Positions 1 to 7,125 of a DNA stretch of 11,349 bases are shown one piece after another. The notes under the pieces were generated by a model. That model saw nothing but the letters and a program-made list of their open reading frames with translations, was not told the origin of the DNA and did no database searches. A program made the translations under genes and the position numbers. This stretch comes from CANJQJ01 sp964383565 (GTDB lineage Bacteria; Pseudomonadota; Alphaproteobacteria; Sphingomonadales; Sphingomonadaceae): the NCBI GenBank assembly GCA_964383565.1, contig CAYLIK010000101.1, positions 1 to 11,349 on the forward strand, written 5' to 3'. The stretch's first letter is position 1, and the number at the start of each line of letters is the position of its first letter.

Positions 1-668
1 TCTCTAAGCGATAGCCGATTGGGCAGGCCGGTTAAGTCATCGCGGCGCGCGAGCGTAGTGAAGTGTCGGCGCATGGTGATTTTGCGCGTTTCCGAACGGT
101 AGCGCGACAGCATGCTGTGAATGCCACCCGCCAAGAAAACCGCGAGCAGAACCCCCGTCGCCCGATGCGCTGTGTCTGAAGCAAGTGATGTTACGATGAT
201 GGTGGGGAGAATAGCTACCAGAATGCTGGGAATGCTTATCCAAGGACGTAGGGATAATCCTGCGGCCACGCCGGCGCCGTACCCGAACAGCATCCCGACC
301 AGCAGCATGTGCGCTTCGGGTGGTGCAACGAGGAAGGCTCGACAGCCAAACAAGCCGAGCATCGACGCAAAGCTGAGATACGCGAGGGCAAACCTTTGCT
401 CGAAATCCCTCGCGTCCCTGAAATTAAGCGCGTCGTCGGCAGTTCGTTTTCGGTGAACCAATATGACGAAGATCCGACCGACAGCGGCCGCCGCCCCGCA
501 TGCCGTGATCACTGCAAGTTGGAGATCTCGTGTTTCTATCGAAAGGTAGATACCGACCGCCAGGAAAGAGCACGCCATGATCATCGTTGGCAGCAGCGTG
601 TCGAACAGGCTTCTGACAAGCTCGACATATGTGCCCTCGGGCAGGTTGGTATTATGGGATCGACTCAC
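1..668 (-). CDS. Membrane-anchored GGDEF diguanylate cyclase, N-terminal part (cut by left edge)
   Basis: Reading the minus strand from a GTG at 668 gives 222 codons open to the window edge. An in-frame TAG three codons upstream (ttt and gcg lie between) leaves this GTG as the first possible start; a weak GAG-rich ribosome site precedes it. The product has about six hydrophobic segments (roughly residues 25-44, 50-71, 93-115, 120-139, 145-163 and 170-187), then a basic linker and the sequence RRDDLTGLPNR at 208-218. That last motif is the highly conserved opening of GGDEF domains, so the protein is very probably a membrane-sensor diguanylate cyclase that makes cyclic di-GMP in the cytoplasm. 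The GG(D/E)EF active site and any EAL domain lie beyond the edge, so activity cannot be judged. The six-segment sensor resembles MASE-type modules in layout, but I cannot assign a specific one. Cyclic di-GMP often controls polysaccharide export, which fits the neighbouring locus, though no direct link is shown. Confidence 0.88.
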   Translation of the reverse strand, partial: MSRSHNTNLPEGTYVELVRSLFDTLLPTMIMACSFLAVGIYLSIETRDLQLAVITACGAAAAVGRIFVILVHRKRTADDALNFRDARDFEQRFALAYLSFASMLGLFGCRAFLVAPPEAHMLLVGMLFGYGAGVAAGLSLRPWISIPSILVAILPTIIVTSLASDTAHRATGVLLAVFLAGGIHSMLSRYRSETRKITMRRHFTTLARRDDLTGLPNRLSLR

Positions 669-871
669 AAACGCCTACTCAATTTGGTCGATTCGGACGT
701 TGCGCTCAATTAGTTAAGAAGCATCCTCCCACCAGGCGGCGGGGAGGGCTTTGCTGTCGTCTTGACGAAGAGGAAGTGCAACCAGCGACACCATCACTTT
801 GGTTACGGCGATTTTCCCGTATGCCGCGCTAAGATTTCGTAAAGTTGAAACCTAGTTTAGACCGCAGGAGA

Positions 872-894
872 GGTAGGGATTGGTCCTTCCTACC
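872..894. repeat. Imperfect inverted repeat, 8-bp arms
   Basis: GGTAGGGA at 872-879 faces TTCCTACC at 887-894 across a 7-nt loop. Seven pairs are Watson-Crick and one is G-T. There is no T-run on either side, so it does not look like an intrinsic terminator. It lies directly next to the larger foldback at 896-962, about 200 nt upstream of the diguanylate cyclase start, where it could be an operator or part of a compound structured element. Confidence 0.45.
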
Positions 895-895
895 G

Positions 896-962
896 GGCCT
901 GACGCCGCCGAAGAGCTGCTAATCTAATGTACCCCCGAAGCAGTTCTTGGCGGCGTATGGCC
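896..962. repeat. Long foldback (22 paired positions, 18-nt loop)
   Basis: The arm at 902-920 pairs with 939-956. There are 18 pairs, one of them G-T (915 with 944), and a single bulged base at 910. Outside this, after a 2x2 internal loop, GGCC at 896-899 can pair with GGCC at 959-962. The loop is 921-938. No T-run follows on either strand, so it is not a standard intrinsic terminator. Possible identities are a REP/MITE-like element, the end structure of a lost mobile element, or a structured RNA leader for the minus-strand diguanylate cyclase gene. The structure is directly visible; its role is unknown. Confidence 0.7.
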
Positions 963-1156
963 GGAGGTCGGGCCGTCGATGGCAGCTCGCGCTGGTGCGT
1001 GCCACCAAATGCCCCGCAAGCTTACCATCTAAGCCGGGCTCCCTTGACATGGCAGCCTGAAGTTCTTGCCCCCGGTGGGCACGCCCCAACCCATTGTCGT
1101 AGCGTCGAATCTGAGACTCGCTAATGCTCTTTCGAGTCAGCAACGACCGGAGAAAT

Positions 1157-1765
1157 TCAATGGCCGATACCGACTATTTTCTGCAACGCGGCTGTCACCG
1201 TGACGGCGCTCATGAACGACCGCAGGAGCGGGTTGGTCAGGCCGTTGTAGCCGATCCAAATATTGGCGAAGTCCGATGAGGTGAAGTTGCCCAATTGCTG
1301 CATCTGGGCGCTCGTCATCCCCGTCCCGGCCGGCGAACTCGCCTGACCCGATGTTTCCTTGTTCCAGTAACTGCTGGTGACAGGGCCGGTGTTGCTGCCC
1401 ATCAAGCCGCCGAGGTTACTCTCGCCGTTCACGGTGCCCGTATTGTAGCTGTTGCTGATTGTGCCTGTGTTGCTTCCAACGAGTCCGCCGGCGCTGCTGA
1501 GACCAATCACGCTGCCGCCGACCAACCCAACATTCCGAATGACGGAAGAAGGCGCGGTCGATCCAAACAAGCCGACATCGGCTGTGACGGGAAGGTTGAC
1601 GGTTACATTCCGGATGACACGGCCAAGTCCGTTAAAGGTGCCCGAGAATGGCGCGGCCAGACTTCCGATCGGCGCGAACCCGGAGCCGCGCCAGATATCA
1701 GCGTTGCCGGCCGTAGCCGAAGCGTCGATATGCAATCTTGCATCAATCGTTGTTCCGCACATCAT
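1157..1765 (-). pseudogene. GLUG-motif adhesin fragment (filamentous-haemagglutinin type)
   Basis: The open frame gives 202 residues matching the GLUG region of large two-partner-secretion adhesins: IDASATAGNADIW near 13-25, GFAPIG and PFSGTFNGLGRVIRN at 29-53, then two GLUG units (GGLVGSNTGTISNSYNTG at 93-110; GGLMGSNTGPVTSSYWN at 119-135), GTGMTSAQM at 147-155 and NPLLRSF at 178-184. In full-length relatives this block sits deep inside a protein of a thousand or more residues, after a signal peptide and secretion domain and before further repeats. Here an in-frame TGA lies four codons upstream of the double ATG, and the frame ends with about ten unrelated residues right after the VTVTA sequence that normally leads into the next domain. 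Both ends thus look broken. No signal peptide or transporter partner is present, so I call it a remnant of a cell-surface adhesin. A small expressed beta-helix protein is possible but unlikely. Confidence 0.75.
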
Positions 1766-1829
1766 AGATTTTCAGGATGTCCACTTTCATAGGGTTAGCA
1801 GCCGGCCATGCTGACGCCCAAGAGATGAT

Positions 1830-1855
1830 AAAACTGCCGACCACCAGGTAGCCGG
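1830..1855 (-). terminator. Possible weak intrinsic terminator after the GT4-GT2 pair
   Basis: On the minus strand, 1855-1849 (CCGGCTA) can pair with 1843-1837 (TGGTCGG) around a 5-nt loop. Two of the seven pairs are G-T. After three bases comes TTTT at 1833-1830. It lies about 11 bases past the GT2 stop codon. The short T-run and the wobble pairs make it a weak candidate. Confidence 0.35.
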
Positions 1856-1865
1856 TCAAATGAGC

Positions 1866-2942
1866 TCATCCGATCCAAGCGCGTGCGATACGCCAGTAGC
1901 TATTCAAAATCGTGCTTAGCCCAGTGACCAATGCCATCTGAACTTTCGAGGTAAGGAAACCGGGTGCAAGGGGCGGGGAGCCGCCCACCAGCAATTCACG
2001 GTCCGCCAGTCGACGCCGACGCTGCGATTTGCTCCTGCGCTCGGCGATGGCGCTTCGGTTTTTCCATTGCCAGCCCCATGCGCGAAACCATTGCCAAGCC
2101 CAACCCTTGCGCGCGGCAGCCGCCAATGATGCGATCTCGTACAAAAAAAGCGCGGGCGCGAGCACCAGCAATGTCCTCAGGTGATAATGCACCAGCATTG
2201 TGAGCAGGCGATGGCGCATCGTAAAATAGGCACGCCGGACGGGATAGCCGCCGCTCCCGCGGTAGGACAAACCCGGGGTACCCGCTGCACGTTCGTGAAA
2301 AACCTCGGCGGTGGCTTCGCACCAGAATCCATGCCCGAGCGATCTCATTCGAAGCGAGAACTCATGGTCCTCCATATAAAAGAAAATCAACGGATCGAAT
2401 GCACCGGCATCCAAAACCTTTTCCCGATCCACCAGCATGCAGGCGCCGATACATCCATCGGTCGGGCCGGATTGCGCCGGTGTATCGGCGAGCGCCTTAT
2501 AATCGTTACACAGGACCATCGTGCCGACGAAATGCAGCGCGGCGCCATCGGCCTGGACAATATCGCGTTCCGGTATGAGCCGAATGCGTGGACACACGAC
2601 TGCTGCACCGGATGAAAGCTTCGCCTTCACCATCGCCTCGATACAGCCGTTCTCAACATAGATGTCGTGATCCAGCATCAGCGCCAATGGAGTTGCGGCC
2701 GCCGCAAGGCCGGCATTGCGCGCAGCGGAGAGGCCAGCGTTCGAGCCCATCTCCAGCACGGTTACATGCGGGTATTCGGCGCGAATGGCATCCGGACTTC
2801 CGTCCGTTGATTCATTGTCGACAACAATCGTCGCCTTCAGCGGATAGGTTTGCGCCGCCAGTGCCTTGAGCACTCTCAAAACGCGGTCACCCCCGTTGTG
2901 ATTGACGATCAGCGCAGTGACGGCGGCAGGGGCCTCTCTCAT
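1866..2942 (-). CDS. GT2 family glycosyltransferase
   Basis: Inverting GT-A glycosyltransferase of 358 residues, expected to add a sugar from a nucleotide-sugar donor to a lipid-linked acceptor at the cytoplasmic membrane face. The N-terminus shows the family fold: TALIVNHNGG at 9-18, VVDNESTDGS at 40-49, SNAGLSAARNAGL at 67-79, and the metal-binding DHD at 91-93 within LMLDHDIYVENG. FFYMEDHEFSLRMR at 187-200 carries the acidic pair expected around the catalytic base (E191/D192). These features resemble rhamnosyltransferase-like GT2 enzymes, but the donor cannot be read from the sequence. A hydrophobic stretch near 250-277 should anchor it to the membrane; the C-terminus is Arg/Trp-rich. Its ATG overlaps the stop codon of the upstream GT4 gene in an ATGA arrangement, so the two are almost certainly co-transcribed and translationally coupled. 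Confidence 0.93.
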   Translation of the reverse strand: MREAPAAVTALIVNHNGGDRVLRVLKALAAQTYPLKATIVVDNESTDGSPDAIRAEYPHVTVLEMGSNAGLSAARNAGLAAAATPLALMLDHDIYVENGCIEAMVKAKLSSGAAVVCPRIRLIPERDIVQADGAALHFVGTMVLCNDYKALADTPAQSGPTDGCIGACMLVDREKVLDAGAFDPLIFFYMEDHEFSLRMRSLGHGFWCEATAEVFHERAAGTPGLSYRGSGGYPVRRAYFTMRHRLLTMLVHYHLRTLLVLAPALFLYEIASLAAAARKGWAWQWFRAWGWQWKNRSAIAERRSKSQRRRRLADRELLVGGSPPLAPGFLTSKVQMALVTGLSTILNSYWRIARAWIG

Positions 2943-4144
2943 GCCGGTTTAGCGCGCAGTATGTGGTGGTAAGCCGTCTCTACCCTCTCCGCGACGCGCT
3001 GCCAGCTAAGTTCGGCGCGTGCGTAATCCTGGGCACTCTGACCGAGACGGTTAGCCAGCGGCCTGTCATCGATCAGCCGGAGCATCGCCCCAGCCATCGC
3101 GCCGATATTGCGGTCTTCCACGATCAGGGCGGACGATTCATGAATGATATGCTTTGCCGATCCAGCAAAGCTGACGATGGGGCAACCGGCAGCCATGTAG
3201 TTCAGGAGCTTCTGCGGCAGGCCGGCACAGTCAATCCGGGGGTTGATTGCCACATCACAGGCTGCGAGTTCGGTCGGCAGATCCTTCAGGGCAACGCTGG
3301 TAAGATCGATGGCGTCATGCACGCCCAGCTTTCGCGCCAATTGCTCATACCCGTTTAACGGGTCTTCCGTCATGACATGGAGACGCAAATCTTGCCGCGT
3401 CGCGCGAGCCGCCGAAAATGCGTGGAGGAGCAGATCAAAACCCTGATATTCTGCCAGGTTTCCGGCATATGCGAGCCGCATGCTTGGTGTCTTCGCAGCA
3501 CCGACTGGTCGCGCCGCGAACATCTCCTCCTCCACACCATTCGGGATCAGCGATACGGATTGTGGCAGATGCGTTCCGCCATCGAGTATCTCGGACTGAA
3601 GGGCTTCGGAAACGGTGATCACATGATCGGCAAGCCGGGGAAGGAAACGGTCGATCCGCCGCCCGATACGACTGATCAGGCGGTTCGGCATCCAATTGCC
3701 ATAATAGGGAAGCTCGCTTTGCAGCAGCGTATGGACATCATAGATCGTAGGTATGCCGCATAATCGCGCTGCCGGCTGAGCCGCCAGCAGTCCTTCGACA
3801 TGATGGGCATGAATGACATCATATCGCTTTGCGCGCGCTCCTCGGAGCAGTTTCAGGGCCAATTGCGGATCGAGCAGCGCCAGCTTCGTCAATGATGGCC
3901 CTGGCCGCTCGCGCCGATAGCCAGGAATGCCGGCGATGCGGATCACCTGATATCCGCCGTTGGGTCGTTCGGAGCCAAAATGATAGGTGAAGATATCGAC
4001 GACATGGCCGCGATGGGCGAGCGCTTCTGCCATTCGTTCAATGCGGATCGGTGTACCCCGCGCCAGCGGAAACGGACATGCAGCCACCATGGCGATTGTC
4101 AAAGATCCGCCGGTGCTCGTCATTTCCGCCAAATCGCGCCCCAT
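2939..4144 (-). CDS. GT4 family glycosyltransferase (GT-B fold)
   Basis: Retaining glycosyltransferase of 401 residues. The N-terminal Rossmann half has TIAMVAACPFPLARGTPIR (16-34), the usual glycine-rich acceptor-side loop, and YDVIHAHHVEGLLA (108-121). The C-terminal half has ITVSEALQ (176-183), LIPNGVEEEMF (199-209), YAGNLAEYQGFDLLL (226-240) and NPRIDCAGLPQKLLNYMAAGCPIVSF (301-326), the donor-binding region. In that region the usual E-x7-E is altered: D305 and N316 are the nearest counterparts. Donor and acceptor are unknown. The ATG at 4144 is the longest start; an internal ATG at 4123, seven codons on, is preceded by GGCGGA but at short spacing, so the start is uncertain. It is the first gene of a two-gene minus-strand unit, coupled to the GT2 gene by an ATGA overlap and divergent from the flippase gene. 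Confidence 0.93.
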   Translation of the reverse strand: MGRDLAEMTSTGGSLTIAMVAACPFPLARGTPIRIERMAEALAHRGHVVDIFTYHFGSERPNGGYQVIRIAGIPGYRRERPGPSLTKLALLDPQLALKLLRGARAKRYDVIHAHHVEGLLAAQPAARLCGIPTIYDVHTLLQSELPYYGNWMPNRLISRIGRRIDRFLPRLADHVITVSEALQSEILDGGTHLPQSVSLIPNGVEEEMFAARPVGAAKTPSMRLAYAGNLAEYQGFDLLLHAFSAARATRQDLRLHVMTEDPLNGYEQLARKLGVHDAIDLTSVALKDLPTELAACDVAINPRIDCAGLPQKLLNYMAAGCPIVSFAGSAKHIIHESSALIVEDRNIGAMAGAMLRLIDDRPLANRLGQSAQDYARAELSWQRVAERVETAYHHILRAKPA

Positions 4145-4246
4145 TTCAGGAAACCAGTACAGAGATTAACCCGATTGGCCAAACCAAAGGCTTAAAGCTG
4201 ACGCGGGCTGGCTTGAGCGCGATTTTCAAGCCAAAGGGCTTTGGGC
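4145..4246. promoter_or_regulatory. Divergent promoter region between GT4 and flippase genes
   Basis: The roughly 100 bases between the two divergent starts must hold both promoters if both units are transcribed from here. I see no clear -35/-10 pair, as is common in alphaproteobacteria. The flippase side carries the inverted repeat listed at 4209-4233 and an AAAGGG ribosome site. A shared control region would keep the two half-operons in step. Confidence 0.5.
4209..4233. promoter_or_regulatory. Perfect 8-bp inverted repeat upstream of the flippase start
   Basis: TGGCTTGA at 4209-4216 and TCAAGCCA at 4226-4233 form a perfect inverted repeat with a 9-nt spacer. It abuts the AAAGGG ribosome site (4233-4238). 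It could be an operator for a dimeric regulator, or a leader hairpin that limits access to the ribosome site. Chance occurrence cannot be excluded. Confidence 0.4.
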
Positions 4247-5548
4247 ATGAATATTGTCACGAATTTCCAACGGCTGAACAGCTGGATGAGCGCAAGCGTC
4301 CATCGCGGCTTCTTTCGTGACATCGGTGTCGTATCCGTACTCCGGCTCTCCGGTGGCGTCCTGCTATTCGTCAGCCAGATCCTGCTCGCGCGCTGGATGG
4401 ATACGGAGTCCTTCGGCATCTACAGCTTTGCCTGGACATGGGTCGCGGTCCTTGGCGCCATAGCTGGTCTTGGCCTTGCGTCGACCAGCGTCCGCTTTCT
4501 GGCCAGCTATCGCACGCTCGGCGACCATGATCATATGCGCGGGCTGGTTCGTCATTCGTGGCGTGCAACCCTTGCGGCGTCGTTTCTCGTCGTTCTGATC
4601 GCTTGGCCCGCGTTCGAACTTGCCCTTGCGGGCACGCCTTACCTTCCGGCGCTTCGGATCGCCCTGCTGGCTGTGCCCGTGATGGCCGTGCTCAATATCG
4701 ACGCGGCTTTTGCGCGGGGAATGCAGTGGATGGGCATTGCGCCGATGGCCGAGCAGATCGGGCGGCCTTTGATCCTCGTTGTGTTGGGGTTTCTGCTTGT
4801 GGAAGTCGGCGAAAGAGATTCGGCGGTTGCTTTCGTTGGTGCATGCTTCCTCGCCTATCTCGCCGTCACCGTCATCCAGCATGTCGTGATCCATCGTCGG
4901 CTGTCACAGGCGATCGGTGGCGGCAACACGCGCACGGACTTGGCAACATGGCGGCAAGTATCCAAAATTCAGCTCTTTCTGAACGGTGCGCTGATGCTTC
5001 GAATGAACGGAGACCCGATCCTTGTCGGCGCATTGCTCGGCCCGTCGGATGTCGGGATCTATATCGCCGCTGTACGAACGGCGACACTGGTTTCGTTCGT
5101 GCTGATGATCACCGGCGTGGTGGCACAGCCCAATCTGTCGGCGATCCATGCCAGGAAGGATCGAGACGCTCTCGTCCACTTCTTCGCGATCGCGAGGCGG
5201 TGGACGTTCCTGGCCTCATTGGCGGCCGCCTGCGTGCTGTCGTTGGGCGGCAGCTTCATTCTCGGCCTTTTCGGTGATGACTATAAGGCAGCTCTCCCCG
5301 CGCTGCTGATTCTGCTCGCGGGCCATGTGGTCGCCGCTGCTTTCGGGCCGGTAAACAGCATGCTCGTGATGGCGGATCGCAAATATTCCGCCATTGCAGT
5401 GCTCGGGACGGCGACGCTGTTGAATGCAATTCTCACAATTGTCCTCACGCATTCCTTCGGCATTGCCGGTGCCGCGGCGGCAAGCAGCCTAAGCCTGATC
5501 TTCGCACAGGCGTCGCTGTTTTTCGTGCTGCGCCGGCAATTGCTATAG
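4247..5548 (+). CDS. Wzx-like oligosaccharide flippase (MOP superfamily)
   Basis: Polytopic inner-membrane protein of 433 residues, about the usual size for Wzx-type flippases, which move undecaprenyl-linked oligosaccharides from the cytoplasmic to the periplasmic face. After a short amphipathic N-terminus it shows the typical first helices (VVSVLRLSGGVLLFVSQILL near 28-47), then the ARWMDTESFGIYSF motif characteristic of polysaccharide-biosynthesis MOP proteins, and about a dozen hydrophobic segments to the C-terminus. I chose the ATG at 4247, which has AAAGGG eight bases upstream; a TTG at 4241 is in frame but only two bases from that site. The GT8 gene follows after 2 nt, so the pair is one unit. 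No Wzy polymerase or chain-length regulator accompanies it here, so the flipped product may be a short oligosaccharide or may use proteins encoded elsewhere. Confidence 0.92.
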   Translation: MNIVTNFQRLNSWMSASVHRGFFRDIGVVSVLRLSGGVLLFVSQILLARWMDTESFGIYSFAWTWVAVLGAIAGLGLASTSVRFLASYRTLGDHDHMRGLVRHSWRATLAASFLVVLIAWPAFELALAGTPYLPALRIALLAVPVMAVLNIDAAFARGMQWMGIAPMAEQIGRPLILVVLGFLLVEVGERDSAVAFVGACFLAYLAVTVIQHVVIHRRLSQAIGGGNTRTDLATWRQVSKIQLFLNGALMLRMNGDPILVGALLGPSDVGIYIAAVRTATLVSFVLMITGVVAQPNLSAIHARKDRDALVHFFAIARRWTFLASLAAACVLSLGGSFILGLFGDDYKAALPALLILLAGHVVAAAFGPVNSMLVMADRKYSAIAVLGTATLLNAILTIVLTHSFGIAGAAAASSLSLIFAQASLFFVLRRQLL

Positions 5549-5550
5549 CA

Positions 5551-7125
5551 ATGATACACATCGCTGCCGCCTGCGACGAAGCTTATGCGATGCCGCTGGC
5601 CGTGATGCTGGCGTCGCTGAACGGCTCGCTTGCGCCTGATCGGCTGGCGACTGTCCACATTCTCGAAAGCGGATTGCGCCCGGAAACGCGCGCAGCCGTC
5701 GAGCAATCAATCTCCCATCGGGGGATCATGCTGCATTGGGTAGGAATCGCAGAGCAGCGCCTGCAGGCACTGTGTCGAACTGTTCGCAGTTTCGATCATG
5801 TCTCGCCGGCAGCCTATTATCGCCTGCTGTTACCGGAACTGGCGCCACCCGACGTTCGCCGACTAATCTATCTCGACTGCGACCTCGTCATACAACGCGA
5901 CCTCGGCGAGCTTTGGGAAACCGAAATGAAGGGCGCGGTGCTGCTTGCAGCCCCCGAACTGGCGGCGCGCGCGCAGTTTGTCTCTTCACCAGAGGGTATA
6001 TACAGGCACCGCGACGTCGGCCTTAAGGACGACCAACTCCAATTCAACTCGGGCGTGATGTTGATCAATCTCGATGCGTGGCGAGAAGAACGTATCGCAA
6101 CCCGCGCTTTCGCATATCTTTCCGCTGCCGCGGCCAACCTTCGCTGGCACGATCAGGAAGCGCTGAATGTCGTCACCGCAGATCGTTGGGCGCCGCTCGA
6201 CCCCAGATGGAACGTGACGATGCACGTCTTTCACGGCGCAGCGGATGCTCTACAGGCGCGTGACCTCATCGCCGATCCCTACATCGTCCACTATAACACG
6301 GCGCATAAACCGTGGCAGGCTGACTATCCGTTCGGCTTCGGCGATCTGTTCCAACACCATCTCGATCAGACATCCTGGGCCGGTGAAAGGCCGACCACTA
6401 TTCCCCTGCACCTGCGGATTGTAAAACGCCTGATCCGTTTGGCACGTAAGCGATGGTCTACCCTTGGACGCCTTTGGCGAGCGCGAAGCCAGATGCGCCC
6501 GCGTGCCTCGACCATCCAGTTCACAGTGCTCGATCAGCTACCGCAACAGTGCGGCGAGGAGATCAGGGTGTTCGTTGTTGGCGATATCGGAGCCACTACG
6601 CTCGCTGCCATGGAGCGGCACCTCGCACGGGGTGCCGACCGCGTGATTGTCGCCTGCTCCAGTGAAGAGGCGAAAATGCTTCCTGCCAGTGCCCCGATCC
6701 ACCGGCTTACGATTTCTGAAGGCACGGATCTTTCATGGCATGACATGGTGGTTGCGCTTTTGGACGAATATGGATGCGGTCATTGGTGCGTGGTGCTGAG
6801 GGGCAATGAAACGCTTGGTTCCGGCTTCTCGCCGGATTTATGCGCGGCCTTGTCCGCCGAGGGAACCGAAGCGCTCCTTGGCAGAACTGATGGACAGGCC
6901 GATCTGTCCCGGCTTTTGATCTACGTCGCCGATCCGCGGACAGGGCGCGCGATGGAGGCTCCCGCTTTCGTCGCTGACTCTGATCAAGCCGACGCTGTGG
7001 ATGTTCGTTCCCGCATTGTGCTGCTGAAGTATAGGGACGACCTGGTCATGGGACAGGATCTCATCGCCGTCCGTGATATCAAACTTTCAAGCCAGACGGC
7101 CGCCATTGGGCGGGAGAGCCTTTAA
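5551..7125 (+). CDS. GT8 glycosyltransferase with diverged C-terminal GT2-like domain
   Basis: The first 280 or so residues are a clear GT8 (LgtC/galactosyltransferase-like) domain: IAAACDEAYAMPLAVMLASL at 4-23, AAYYRLLLPEL at 87-97, LIYLDCDLVI with the DxD at 109-111, FNSGVMLINLDAW at 165-177, WHDQEALN at 199-206 and the HYNTAHKPW donor-site motif at 247-255. GT8 enzymes are retaining and normally about 300 residues; this one has 524. The extra part, after a basic linker (290-320), has IRVFVVGD (338-345), AMERHLARGADRVIV (353-367) and LLDEYGCGHWCVVLRGNETL (403-422), which resembles the fold pattern of GT2 proteins whose equivalent motif reads roughly WCLxVDADELL. The two metal-binding aspartates are absent, so this domain is probably non-catalytic. 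It is the second gene of the plus-strand unit, 2 nt after the flippase, and its last 39 bp overlap the oppositely directed GMC gene. Confidence 0.9.
   Translation: MIHIAAACDEAYAMPLAVMLASLNGSLAPDRLATVHILESGLRPETRAAVEQSISHRGIMLHWVGIAEQRLQALCRTVRSFDHVSPAAYYRLLLPELAPPDVRRLIYLDCDLVIQRDLGELWETEMKGAVLLAAPELAARAQFVSSPEGIYRHRDVGLKDDQLQFNSGVMLINLDAWREERIATRAFAYLSAAAANLRWHDQEALNVVTADRWAPLDPRWNVTMHVFHGAADALQARDLIADPYIVHYNTAHKPWQADYPFGFGDLFQHHLDQTSWAGERPTTIPLHLRIVKRLIRLARKRWSTLGRLWRARSQMRPRASTIQFTVLDQLPQQCGEEIRVFVVGDIGATTLAAMERHLARGADRVIVACSSEEAKMLPASAPIHRLTISEGTDLSWHDMVVALLDEYGCGHWCVVLRGNETLGSGFSPDLCAALSAEGTEALLGRTDGQADLSRLLIYVADPRTGRAMEAPAFVADSDQADAVDVRSRIVLLKYRDDLVMGQDLIAVRDIKLSSQTAAIGRESL

Larger units (their letters stand above)
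669..1156. other. Gene-poor spacer with foldback structures
   Basis: About 490 bases between the diguanylate cyclase start and the adhesin fragment. Short open frames exist on both strands (for example 919-1143 minus and 927-1124 plus), but their products show no recognisable motif, no hydrophobic pattern and many Arg/Ser/Pro residues typical of GC-rich noise. The stretch should contain the promoter of the diguanylate cyclase gene, which I cannot place. It holds several inverted repeats, listed separately where strong: 872-894, 896-962, and a weaker GACTCG/CGAGTC pair at 1115-1120 and 1133-1138. The spacer could be the scar of a lost gene or mobile element. Confidence 0.6.

Noticed and set aside
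121..713. Plus-strand frames over the left end
   Set aside because: They mirror the minus-strand membrane GGDEF protein, which has helices and the DDLTGLPNR motif in one continuous frame.
725..747. GC-rich hairpin CCTCCC/GGGAGG as a terminator
   Set aside because: Only three T residues follow on the plus strand and no plus-strand gene precedes it; on the minus strand it lies upstream of a gene start.
1115..1138. GACTCG/CGAGTC inverted repeat as an insertion-sequence end
   Set aside because: Six-base arms with a 12-nt gap are easily found by chance and no matching distant copy or target duplication was seen.
919..1143. Minus-strand frame of 74 codons in the left spacer
   Set aside because: No recognisable domain and low-complexity GC-rich composition; it also ends inside the foldback. 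A degraded transposase was considered but no motif supports it.
1370..1500. GLUG repeats as a tandem DNA repeat or CRISPR-like array
   Set aside because: The repetition is at protein level with diverged DNA and only two units; no constant repeats with unique spacers are present anywhere in the window.
4364..4894. Minus-strand frame of 176 codons opposite the flippase gene
   Set aside because: Product is a charged, motif-free mirror of membrane-protein codons; the plus frame is a clear flippase.
7100..7113. Small GC stem in the convergent overlap as a bidirectional terminator
   Set aside because: Only five pairs and no T-run on either strand.
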